Part shown: piece by piece, positions 7,454-13,251 of the stretch | Position numbering within the stretch: the first letter of the stretch is position 1 | How the letters are laid out: each line of letters starts with the position of its first letter | Source of the DNA: Candidatus Phycorickettsia trachydisci | GTDB taxonomy: Bacteria; Pseudomonadota; Alphaproteobacteria; Rickettsiales; Rickettsiaceae | NCBI GenBank assembly: GCA_945875085.1 | Contig: CAMCJU010000010.1 | Coordinates: 1-13,251 of the forward strand | Direction of reading: 5' to 3' | Length of the DNA: 13,251 bases | Program-made: the position numbers and the translations under genes | Notes under the pieces: model-generated | What the model saw: only the letters and a program-made list of their open reading frames with translations | Told to the model about the DNA's origin: nothing | Databases searched by the model: none

Positions 7454-7903
7454 ATGAGCAATTTAGAGTGCTTTGATGAGGTTTTTTATCCGCATAACAA
7501 TAATTATATCTATCTAACGAAAATGTCATTAAATAATATCGAGGAAAAATTCCAAAATCGCTTTGCACTGCCTGTAATTGCTACTGAAAGAGCTAATGAG
7601 CTCGAAAATGGCAACTCCCCTGTTTTTTTAAACAATCATCATAAAAGCTCAGTAATTGCCCTTGAAGAAATAGAAGCTGGAGTTTTAGATATAGATGTAT
7701 TAAGAGAAAAAATCATTACAAAACTACAGCATTCTGTTACTACGAATCAAAATAATTCAGATCAGCTAAATGCGACAGCTGCAGATATTGAAGAGCTGGA
7801 AAATTTAAAATATGACACCACTCAAGTTGATGAGTATATATGCGACTCAAATGATTTTAGCGCGTCAGAGGAAGAGCTCTCTATGCTAGATGATGATAAC
7901 TGA
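7454..7903 (+). CDS. rpoZ: DNA-directed RNA polymerase omega subunit (divergent)
   Basis: Omega is the small subunit that helps fold and assemble the beta' subunit of RNA polymerase and, in many proteobacteria, forms part of a (p)ppGpp site. The core NRFALPVIATERANELENG (35-53) and SVIALEEIEAGVLD (66-79) matches the omega pattern NRFdLvl-A--RA---- G and VIALrEIeeG. The C-terminal 40 or so residues are rich in Asp and Glu (about 15 of 41) and end in DDDN; I recall a similar acidic tail on Rickettsia omega. The spoT gene directly downstream is the classical partner. The first 20 residues have no counterpart in E. coli omega. A second ATG at 7523 (residue 24) would give 126 residues, but residues 21-26 still resemble the conserved MARVTV opening, which favours a start upstream of it. 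Neither ATG has a clear ribosome binding site. Confidence 0.85.
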   Translation: MSNLECFDEVFYPHNNNYIYLTKMSLNNIEEKFQNRFALPVIATERANELENGNSPVFLNNHHKSSVIALEEIEAGVLDIDVLREKIITKLQHSVTTNQNNSDQLNATAADIEELENLKYDTTQVDEYICDSNDFSASEEELSMLDDDN

Positions 7904-8047
7904 TTGGCAAAAAAGCAGCCTTCATGATTGCTAGTCGAGGCGATAGCCCAAAACTTCAAAAGCGCCTAAATAAATATAAGAGGTACAAGTTGGCAGAGAA
8001 TTAAGTTTTCAGAAATAAATTTTCTCAGCCTCCCTAACCTGAATTAA
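7904..8047 (+). other. rpoZ-spoT spacer, possible very small basic peptide at 7924-8004
   Basis: The 144 bases between rpoZ and spoT contain an ATG-to-TAA frame of 26 codons (7924-8004) whose product would be strongly basic (KLQKRLNKYKRYKL near its end). There is no ribosome binding site and I recognise no homolog, so it may be chance. The segment also holds a 5-base inverted repeat, AGGCG (7938-7942) with CGCCT (7963-7967). I see no tRNA and no clear terminator, so rpoZ and spoT are probably cotranscribed. Confidence 0.2.
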
Positions 8048-10198
8048 ATGAGCTTGAGCTATATATATGTATATATTATGTACGATTCCCATCAGATACT
8101 AAATGCTCTAACATCGCATGATGAATATATAGATAAGTCTTTAATAGAAAAAGCCATTTCTTTTGCCATAAAATATCACAAAGATCAGGTACGCGATTCT
8201 GGAGAGCCATACTATACTCACCCTATAGAAGTTGCCAAAATTATCGCTAGCATGAATCTTGACGCAGCAACAATAGTAACCGCCTTGCTTCATGACACCT
8301 TAGAAGATACTAGCTTGAGCCTTGAGGAAATCAAGAAACATTTTGGCCCTGAAATTGCAGGGATGGTTGATGGCGTCACGAAGTTAAAAAAGGTCAAATT
8401 AAAATCTGGCCAGGTCAGTCAGGCTGAAAATTTTCGCAAGCTATTTTTAGCTATGGTTCAGGATATAAGGGTTTTGCTAGTCAAACTTGCTGACAGGCTG
8501 CACAATATGCGCACAGTTTCATTCAAGTCAGAAGAGAAAAGAAAAAAAATCTCTCTAGAAACTCTTGAGATATACGCCCCTTTAGCAGAAAGGGCTGGAA
8601 TGAATAAAATAAAGGACGAACTTCAAGATATTGCTTTATGCAATTTATATCCCGATATCTATGCAACAATTATCCGCAAACTCGATGAAGTTAGCAACAA
8701 TACGCAAGTATTAATCCAGCAGATCATCAACGAATTATCAGGACTATTGCATTTGCAAGGCTTAGAGGCTGAAATATTTGGTCGCGCAAAAAGCCCATAT
8801 TCAATATGGATGAAGATGGTTAATAAAAATACATCTTTTGACGATCTTTCGGATGTAATTGGATTTAGAATTCTAGTCAAATCAACGCAAGAATGTTATA
8901 AAGTTCTAGGTATTATTCATTCGGAATTCAGGATCATTCCGGGTACTTTTAACGATTTTATAAGTATGCCTAAAGACAATGGCTATAAGTCTTTGCATAC
9001 AGTTGTTATTGGGCCGTTACAACGAAAAATAGAGATGCAAATCCGCACATATCAAATGCATGATATAGCAGAGCTTGGTTTGGCAGCTCATTGGTGCTAT
9101 AAACAGCGCTGCCAAGCTACTGACATCAAAAGCTACAAATGGATGCGCGAGATAATCTGTATCTTAGAGCATTCAAGCAGTTCGGAAGAGTTGTTGCAGC
9201 ATACCAAATTAGCAATGTATCATAATCAAGTGTTTTGCCTGACGCCTAAAGGGGACGTTATCTCCTTGCCTAAGAAAGCTAGCACTATTGATTTTGCCTA
9301 TGCACTACATTCGAAAGTCGGAAATCATTGTATCGGCGCCAAGATCAATGGCAAATTGTCACCTTTACGTAGCGAGCTGCACACGGGGGATATTGTTGAA
9401 ATTTTAACCTCGTCACATAAAAACCCCTCTTCTTCATGGGAGGACTTTGTTGTCACCGGAAAGGCAAAGTCTGAAATAAGGCGATTTTTAAAGCAGCAAA
9501 ACCGTCAAGAGAGTATCAGTCTTGGTAAAAATTTAGTAGAAAATGCTTTTTTAGCGGCAAAAATTTCTAATCAAGAGAAAGCTTTGGATAATGCAGCATC
9601 AAAATTAAATAAAACTCGAGAAGAATTATATTTAAGTGCGGGCATCGGACAAATCCCTACTAGCGAAATCATAAATTTATCCAATTTAAAGCCAAGCGAG
9701 CCAAAATCAATTTTCAGATTAAGCAAAGCAAAAAATGATATTTCTAGTCAAAAAGCTCTGGTATCAGGATTAATTCCCGGTATTGTGGTACATTTCCCCA
9801 AATGCTGCAACCCTATACCAGGGGATCAAATTATTGGCATCATATACACCGGCAAAGGAGTTACAATCCATACCCACGAATGCAAAATAGGTCTGCAGGC
9901 TAAGGAAAGTAGCGAAAAAATATCCAACCTCAAGTGGGATTCTTCAGATAATCAAACGCACTATAATTGCAAAATAAAAATGATCGCGCACTCTAGCAAT
10001 AGTATTATTTCAACAATCACAAGTCAGATGGCCAGAGAGAATATAAACTTAATTAACCTTCAGATAAAAAAAATAGACCAATTTTTTAATGAAATCACCT
10101 GTGATGTTGAAGTAACTCATGTAGATATTTTAAATAATTTTATACAGTTACTCAAAATGGAAAAATTAGTCTACTCAATAATAAGGGCTCGAGAATGA
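8048..10198 (+). CDS. spoT: Bifunctional (p)ppGpp synthetase/hydrolase (RelA/SpoT family)
   Basis: This enzyme makes and degrades the stringent-response alarmones ppGpp and pppGpp. The 716 residues include every domain of long Rel proteins. The HD hydrolase has R49, H58, H82-D83, E86-D87, D149 and N153, all present, so hydrolysis should work. The synthetase has GRAKS (245-249), D269 in SDVIGFR, GYKSLHT (312-318), E329 in EMQIRT and AELGLAAHW. A TGS domain begins at VFCLTPKGDV. A Cys-rich module has HFPKCCNP (582-589) and HTHEC (608-612), and a C-terminal ACT-like domain ends the protein. The loop that reads RxKD in bifunctional and ExDD in RelA-only enzymes is TFND (300-303). The first ten residues look unlike the family; M11 (8078) may be the real start, but neither ATG has a ribosome binding site. 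It overlaps acpS by 4 bases. Confidence 0.95.
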   Translation: MSLSYIYVYIMYDSHQILNALTSHDEYIDKSLIEKAISFAIKYHKDQVRDSGEPYYTHPIEVAKIIASMNLDAATIVTALLHDTLEDTSLSLEEIKKHFGPEIAGMVDGVTKLKKVKLKSGQVSQAENFRKLFLAMVQDIRVLLVKLADRLHNMRTVSFKSEEKRKKISLETLEIYAPLAERAGMNKIKDELQDIALCNLYPDIYATIIRKLDEVSNNTQVLIQQIINELSGLLHLQGLEAEIFGRAKSPYSIWMKMVNKNTSFDDLSDVIGFRILVKSTQECYKVLGIIHSEFRIIPGTFNDFISMPKDNGYKSLHTVVIGPLQRKIEMQIRTYQMHDIAELGLAAHWCYKQRCQATDIKSYKWMREIICILEHSSSSEELLQHTKLAMYHNQVFCLTPKGDVISLPKKASTIDFAYALHSKVGNHCIGAKINGKLSPLRSELHTGDIVEILTSSHKNPSSSWEDFVVTGKAKSEIRRFLKQQNRQESISLGKNLVENAFLAAKISNQEKALDNAASKLNKTREELYLSAGIGQIPTSEIINLSNLKPSEPKSIFRLSKAKNDISSQKALVSGLIPGIVVHFPKCCNPIPGDQIIGIIYTGKGVTIHTHECKIGLQAKESSEKISNLKWDSSDNQTHYNCKIKMIAHSSNSIISTITSQMARENINLINLQIKKIDQFFNEITCDVEVTHVDILNNFIQLLKMEKLVYSIIRARE

Positions 10199-10581
10199 TT
10201 TTAGGGATAGGAACAGATATCGTCAGCATCAATAGAATTAGGCGGATACTTGAAAAATTCCCCACGCTTAAAAAAAAAATTTTATCTAATCAGGAGTTTG
10301 AAATTTGTCAGACATTACAAGCTGAGCAGCAGGTAAGATATCTAGCCAAAAGATTTGCAGCAAAAGAAGCTATCGCCAAAGCGATCGGCGTGGGAATAGG
10401 CATTATCGGATTGAGCAACATCAGTATATTAAATAATAATTTAGGAAAACCCTATGTTGTCATTAATTTTGATAAAAATACATGGTGCGCTTATCACAAA
10501 AACACATGTATAGAAGTTTCACTATCAGATGAGAGGCAGTATGCTATAGCGTTTGCTATAGTTACAGCTAAACCGATGTAA
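10195..10581 (+). CDS. acpS: Holo-[acyl-carrier-protein] synthase
   Basis: AcpS transfers the 4'-phosphopantetheine arm of coenzyme A to a serine of acyl carrier protein, activating it for fatty acid synthesis. At 128 residues the length is normal. The opening GIGTDIV carries the Mg ligand D8, and KRFAAKEAIAKA (52-63) carries E58, the same number as in E. coli. LGKP (83-86) and SLSDERQYA (109-117) are the other family signatures. The ATG overlaps the spoT stop (ATGA), and an AAGGG ribosome binding site (10183-10187) sits 7 bases upstream, inside spoT, so the two are translationally coupled. In many alphaproteobacteria pdxJ precedes acpS; it is absent here. The gene converges on the helicase gene. 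The identification is certain. Confidence 0.96.
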   Translation: MILGIGTDIVSINRIRRILEKFPTLKKKILSNQEFEICQTLQAEQQVRYLAKRFAAKEAIAKAIGVGIGIIGLSNISILNNNLGKPYVVINFDKNTWCAYHKNTCIEVSLSDERQYAIAFAIVTAKPM

Positions 10582-10594
10582 TACTAGAGGTATT
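10580..10594 (+). terminator. Weak hairpin at the end of the rpoZ-spoT-acpS operon
   Basis: AATAC-TAGAG-GTATT forms a 5-base stem overlapping the acpS stop codon, with no strong U run after it. It is the only symmetrical element directly behind acpS on this strand. I rate it as a poor terminator; the operon may rely on Rho, or on the convergent hairpin further right. Confidence 0.2.
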
Positions 10595-10655
10595 TGTATC
10601 ACATTCCTAAGTTTTTCATTATGATGTCTTAGCAGCTTTCCCTCAAAACTTGCAC

Positions 10656-10677
10656 AAAAAGCAAGCCGCTGCTTGGT
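10656..10677 (-). terminator. Intrinsic terminator of the DEAD-box helicase gene
   Basis: Read on the reverse strand, a stem CAAGC-AGCG-GCTTG (10675-10662), extended by two A-T pairs across a mismatch, is followed directly by CTTTTTG (10661-10655). This lies about 40 bases after the helicase stop codon and has the usual hairpin-plus-U-tract form. A second inverted repeat, TTGGTT...AACCAA (about 10673-10696), overlaps it and may form an alternative structure. Confidence 0.6.
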
Positions 10678-10717
10678 TATTTAAATCAAAAACCAAACAA
10701 CTCTCTGAACTTACAGC

Positions 10718-12058
10718 TTAGCTACTAAATGTTTTGCGCCTACCACCAAAGCTACTTCTGTTGCCAGGTCTTTGATCATATGGCCTATCATCAGATCTAT
10801 CATGAGTTCTCTCGCCAGATCTTTCATATGGTTTGTCATAGCTTCTCTGACCAGATCTTTCGTAAGGTTTCTCACCTTGCGAAGAGCCCCTATTACTAGA
10901 AAAAGAAGTCCTACCCCCTGAGTAAGGAGATCTTCTTTGGTAAGGAGTGGTATCTTTTTTATAGTTACTAGAGTCATCAGGATTAATCAGGCGGCTAATC
11001 ATTTTCCACTTACGGATATCGTCAGGGGAAATAAATGACAATGCATTTCCTTCGGCTCCAGCTCTGCCAGTTCTACCAATTCTGTGCACATAGTCTTCAG
11101 CTTGCATTGGCAAGTCAAAATTAATTACATGCTCAACATGAGGTACATCCAGGCCCCTGGCGGCAACGTCAGTAGCAACTAAAATACGACATTTGCCACT
11201 ACGGAATCCAAAAATGGCCTTTTGACGTCTGGTTTGATTCAAATCGCCATGAATAGCATCAACTTTGTGAGAGTCCCTTCTAAGCAGGTCTGCTAAATCA
11301 TCAGCGCCACGCTTGGTTTTCACAAAGATGATAACCGATCCAGTGCGCTCAAGAAGCTCCTTAGTTAAATGCGTAAATTTCTCATGTTCAGAAGTATGGA
11401 TAACTAGTTGCTTAATGTTTGCAGAAGGAGTATTTTCTGGTCCCACGCTTATTCTCTCAGGATTATTTAGATATTTGCGTGATAAGCTCTCGATATTTGA
11501 AGGCATAGTGGCCGAAAACATCAGCGTTTGATACACATCTGGCATGAAGGCTTTTATTGCATCAAGTTGCTCGCTAAAGCCCATATCAAGCATTCTGTCG
11601 GTTTCATCCAACACTAAAAAGCTTGCCTCTTTTAAAGTTAGGCTACCTCTTTCTAGGTGGTCATTCATCCTTCCGGGAGTGCCGATAATCAGTTTAGCGC
11701 CTTTTCTTAATTGAGCTAGCTGTCCAAACATTCTATCGCCTCCTATTAGCAAAGCACATTCAATTCTCTTAGCTCCACTAGATAGCTTTTGAGCGGCATC
11801 TTTGATCTGCATAGCAAGTTCCCGTGTAGGAGCCAAGATAACGGCCTTAGCCTCAGGATTTGCTGCCAAATTAGTAAGAAGCGGTATTAAGTAGGCGATG
11901 GTTTTACCGGTACCGGTCTGAGCTGAGGCTAGAATATCTCTGCCCTCTAAGGCCATCGGTATTGTGCTTTTTTGTATAGGTGTCGGCGATACAATACCCA
12001 TTGCTTTTAGTGAATTGGATAAAAAATCAGGTATATTAAATATTGTAAATTCTGTCAT
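10718..12058 (-). CDS. DEAD-box ATP-dependent RNA helicase (RhlE-like)
   Basis: This protein unwinds or remodels RNA using ATP, probably in ribosome assembly or mRNA turnover. All superfamily 2 motifs appear in order in 446 residues: Q motif PTPIQ (25-29), Walker A AQTGTGKT (46-53), PTREL (77-81), TPGR (127-130), motif II at 151-154, SAT (182-184), VATDVAARGLDVP (294-306) and HRIGRTGRAG (325-334). Motif II reads DETD where the family almost always has DEAD; the metal-contacting D151 and E152 remain. The core resembles RhlE, though RhlE, RhlB and DeaD cannot be separated safely here. The tail after about 365 is a basic, Ser/Arg/Gly-rich, probably disordered RNA-binding arm, including two tandem 12-residue repeats (397-420). 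The gene has no clear ribosome binding site. A tract of 8-base repeats lies just upstream, and a strong terminator follows. Confidence 0.93.
   Translation of the reverse strand: MTEFTIFNIPDFLSNSLKAMGIVSPTPIQKSTIPMALEGRDILASAQTGTGKTIAYLIPLLTNLAANPEAKAVILAPTRELAMQIKDAAQKLSSGAKRIECALLIGGDRMFGQLAQLRKGAKLIIGTPGRMNDHLERGSLTLKEASFLVLDETDRMLDMGFSEQLDAIKAFMPDVYQTLMFSATMPSNIESLSRKYLNNPERISVGPENTPSANIKQLVIHTSEHEKFTHLTKELLERTGSVIIFVKTKRGADDLADLLRRDSHKVDAIHGDLNQTRRQKAIFGFRSGKCRILVATDVAARGLDVPHVEHVINFDLPMQAEDYVHRIGRTGRAGAEGNALSFISPDDIRKWKMISRLINPDDSSNYKKDTTPYQRRSPYSGGRTSFSSNRGSSQGEKPYERSGQRSYDKPYERSGERTHDRSDDRPYDQRPGNRSSFGGRRKTFSS
10799..10870 (-). repeat. Tandem 36-base repeat encoding 12-residue units in the helicase tail
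   Basis: Two adjoining in-frame copies encode KPYERSGQRSYD (residues 397-408) and KPYERSGERTHD (409-420), and a degenerate third, RSDDRPYD, follows. On the forward strand the shared CCAGATCTTTC begins at 10815 and again at 10851, exactly 36 bases apart. The period is a multiple of three, so copy number can vary without a frameshift and would change only the length of the RNA-binding tail. Confidence 0.8.
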
Positions 12059-12104
12059 GTAATTAGTTTAAAAAGTTAAAAAGTTATGTTTACTATAACT
12101 AAAA

Positions 12105-12128
12105 GCAGATAAAAGCGCAGATAAAAGT
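12105..12128. repeat. Tandem 12-base repeat upstream of the helicase gene
   Basis: GCAGATAAAAGC (12105-12116) is followed directly by GCAGATAAAAGT (12117-12128), identical at 11 of 12 positions. It lies 47-70 bases upstream of the helicase start, where an activator or a cold-shock-type regulator could bind, but no regulator is identified. Confidence 0.6.
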
Positions 12129-12267
12129 GACGTAGTAATTGCTTAAAAAGATATCTTTTAATTCCGGCTCAATAGGATTTGTGAATAAGTCGTTTTTGAG
12201 AAAGAAATTTACTGATTCTACTGATCTTAGTTATTAATCCAGTAATTTGAATCCTAATGTATCTTGC

Positions 12268-12314
12268 AATAAATTATGCTAGAGTAAATTCGACTATAAT
12301 AAATTAGGCTAGAG
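12268..12314. repeat. 17-base direct repeat with 30-base period
   Basis: AATAAATTATGCTAGAG (12268-12284) and AATAAATTAGGCTAGAG (12298-12314) differ at one of 17 positions. With 13 bases between them the copies are 30 bases apart, close to three helical turns, so they would face the same side of the DNA. The origin and any function are unknown. Confidence 0.6.
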
Positions 12315-12431
12315 CTATTAAAAATTAAAAACCGGATAATTTAATTATAGAGCAAAAACTCTTCCATTGCAATAGCTAGCAGGTAGATTATGCATTAAAT
12401 AATAATTAATGGCCATTTACTTGAACTTTGT

Positions 12432-12459
12432 TTGGCAAGAAAGCAATGTTAATTATATA
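12432..12459 (+). promoter_or_regulatory. Upstream promoter-like site for the small membrane protein gene
   Basis: TTGGCA (12432-12437) and TATATA (12454-12459) are 16 bases apart, about 85 bases before the ATG. The -35 box lies in CTTTGTTTGGC, which recurs as CTTTGTTTGCC at 12484-12494 in the next promoter-like site. Confidence 0.35.
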
Positions 12460-12489
12460 TTTCTTAAATTACTAGATTTTAATCTTTGT

Positions 12490-12526
12490 TTGCCGCGCCC
12501 ACCTGCTTTAGAATATATATTATAAT
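12490..12526 (+). promoter_or_regulatory. Proximal promoter-like site for the small membrane protein gene
   Basis: TTGCCG (12490-12495) is followed after 18 bases by TATATA (12514-12519), with a perfect TATAAT just behind (12521-12526). The expected leader is very short, about 15-20 bases, in line with the absence of a strong ribosome binding site. The repeated -35 context suggests two tandem start sites. Confidence 0.4.
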
Positions 12527-12544
12527 TATTGAGTAAGAAATATT

Positions 12545-12973
12545 ATGTTTTGGGGATTTTGGAACTGGGGGCCTTTTAGGCCATCTACAATGCTTAGGCT
12601 ACTTTATCGCAATCCTTTAACTAGCGTTGTATACGCATTACTGTCCAAGTGGTACGTAATTACCATGGTGGGGGCCATAGTAGTTACTTACTGGGTGTTT
12701 AAGGGCCTAAAAGACGCAGGAGTAATAGACGCTGCTGAAACAATTTTAGTAAGATCGCTGGGAGAAATTAAAGGAGTGGCTCAAAATTGCACGCCTAAAA
12801 TCACTGATTTGCATAGATTCTGGAATTGCCTAAGTGATCCAGCAAATTCAAGATACGTTCCAACAAATCTTGAAATACAGCTGCAAGAAGAAATGATGAA
12901 GCAGAGGGAAGATCCAGAGCAGCAACTCTATCCATTGCGACAAGATCCGCCGCCTACTCCTCCTCAAAGGTAA
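12545..12973 (+). CDS. Small membrane protein, DUF2670-like (Rickettsiales hypothetical)
   Basis: The function is unknown. The 142-residue product opens with an aromatic-rich stretch (MFWGFWNWGPF), then has one clear membrane helix at about 36-55 (WYVITMVGAIVVTYWVF), preceded by Arg/Lys-containing RNPLTSVVYALLSK. A soluble region with two cysteines (C82, C95) in NCTPKITDLHRFWNC follows, and the end is Pro/Gln-rich (DPPPTPPQR). From memory the pattern NPL-S--YAL-SKWY---------T-WVFKGL--AG, followed by NCTPKI---FW-C, resembles the DUF2670 family of Rickettsia; I could not check this. The cysteine pair may form a disulfide or bind a partner. The C-terminus is probably unstructured. The gene stands alone with its own promoter-like sites and a weak AAGAAA before the ATG. 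There is no signal peptide cleavage site that I can see. Confidence 0.75.
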   Translation: MFWGFWNWGPFRPSTMLRLLYRNPLTSVVYALLSKWYVITMVGAIVVTYWVFKGLKDAGVIDAAETILVRSLGEIKGVAQNCTPKITDLHRFWNCLSDPANSRYVPTNLEIQLQEEMMKQREDPEQQLYPLRQDPPPTPPQR

Positions 12974-13251
12974 GCTCTTTGGCGCGGGATGCTTAAAATT
13001 TGCTCATAAGTTTAACCAAATAAGCGAAATTCTCCCTCTATAGACGAGAAGTTTTAGGGGGAGATGGATAGCGTAAACTTTCATATTTACGAAAGTTGTT
13101 GAAAAGTATGGTTTTCAATCTGGAGAATCTTGATTTTGAATATAAGATTTCAGTGTTTCTATAAGGAGCGCCACCTGCTGTTATCAAGCAGTGGGAGCTT
13201 AAATATTTTGTTGAATTATGCTGCTAATTTTAGGTCTACATTACTTTGATA
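12974..13251. other. Gene-free right edge rich in hairpins
   Basis: Every frame is broken by stops and I recognise no gene. Five consecutive inverted repeats are visible: 13031-13040 with 13055-13064 (10 pairs, one G-T), 13076-13082 with 13091-13097 (7 pairs), 13099-13105 with 13112-13118 (7 pairs), 13126-13131 with 13144-13149 (6 pairs), and 13171-13179 with 13187-13194 (8 pairs, one bulge). The first may serve as a terminator for the small membrane protein gene, though no U run follows it. The series could be a structured RNA or decayed mobile DNA. An ATG at 13218 stays open to the edge but is only 34 bases long. Confidence 0.4.

Larger units (their letters stand above)
12059..12544. other. 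486-base AT-rich intergenic region with short repeats, no gene seen
   Basis: This divergent space between the helicase gene (leftward) and the small membrane protein gene (rightward) has stops in all frames and no tRNA that I can fold. It holds several short repeats. TTAAAAAG is repeated at 12068-12075 and 12076-12083. GCAGATAAAAG(C/T) is repeated at 12105-12116 and 12117-12128. A 17-base near-repeat with a 30-base period is listed separately. A reverse-strand TATAGT (12097-12092) could be the helicase -10, but no matching -35 is seen. Confidence 0.6.

Noticed and set aside
7904..8047. tRNA or terminator in the rpoZ-spoT spacer
   Set aside because: Only 5-base stems are present, with no cloverleaf, no T-loop sequence and no U run.
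8054..8082. Promoter TTGAGC-N17-TATGTA at the start of spoT
   Set aside because: Transcription would begin beyond both possible start codons, leaving no good in-frame ATG until residue 69, inside the HD domain.
10711..10977. Second reverse-strand frame of 88 codons over the helicase tail
   Set aside because: It overlaps the helicase gene in another frame, and its repetitive Met/Asp/Leu text is a by-product of the 36-base repeat.
11313..11531. Forward frame of 72 codons inside the helicase gene
   Set aside because: It is antisense to conserved helicase motifs and resembles no known protein.
12067..12079. CtrA-type site (TTAA-N7-TTAA) before the helicase gene
   Set aside because: The two TTAA elements are separated by 4 bases, not 7, and are explained by the 8-base AT-rich repeat.
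13165..13227. Forward frame reading GAPPAVIKQWELKYFVELCC, looking like a protein fragment
   Set aside because: It has only 20 codons, no start, and stops on both sides. I could not join it to neighbouring frames into a recognisable transposase or other gene.
13218..13251. ATG opening a frame to the right edge (MLLILGLHYFD)
   Set aside because: Only 11 codons are visible, without a ribosome binding site; this cannot be distinguished from chance.

Overview
The window comes from an AT-rich bacterial chromosome. The best guess is an alphaproteobacterium of the order Rickettsiales, from one of the lineages that still carry flagellar genes (Midichloriaceae-like). Four things point there: the alphaproteobacterial-style gene sets fliF-fliG-fliH-fliN and rpoZ-spoT-acpS; an omega subunit with a long acidic tail like the Rickettsia one as I remember it; a final small membrane protein resembling a family (DUF2670) I know only from Rickettsia and relatives; and generally poor ribosome binding sites with compact spacing. 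The family assignment is inference; no rRNA is present to settle it.

Layout. At the left edge a partial HAD-type phosphatase gene is read leftward, divergent from gyrB. gyrB and rnc (RNase III) form a tight rightward pair. After a 128-base noncoding gap starts a four-gene flagellar operon for the motor base: fliF (MS ring), fliG (switch/torque protein), a fliH-like export regulator and fliN (C-ring). A 110-base spacer full of direct and inverted copies of a TTAGTTTTT unit separates it from rpoZ, a full-length bifunctional (p)ppGpp enzyme (spoT/rel) and acpS, which overlaps the end of spoT. A leftward DEAD-box RNA helicase gene converges on acpS, with a good intrinsic terminator between them. 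Then come 486 bases without a recognisable gene that hold short repeats and two promoter-like sites, a small membrane protein gene, and 278 bases rich in hairpins but without a credible gene.

Biology. The flagellar genes encode contiguous layers of the rotor and the export gate, and FliG keeps its torque-generating charges, so this operon does not look decayed. The rpoZ-spoT pair links RNA polymerase to the alarmone system; both catalytic halves of the Rel/SpoT enzyme are complete, unlike the fragmented spoT genes of Rickettsia. I found no mobile element, CRISPR array, tRNA or rRNA, and no clearly new multi-gene system. The most unusual points are single-residue changes at normally fixed motifs (RNase III, Rel synthetase, DEAD box), the repeat-built spacer after fliN, and the hairpin-rich right edge.
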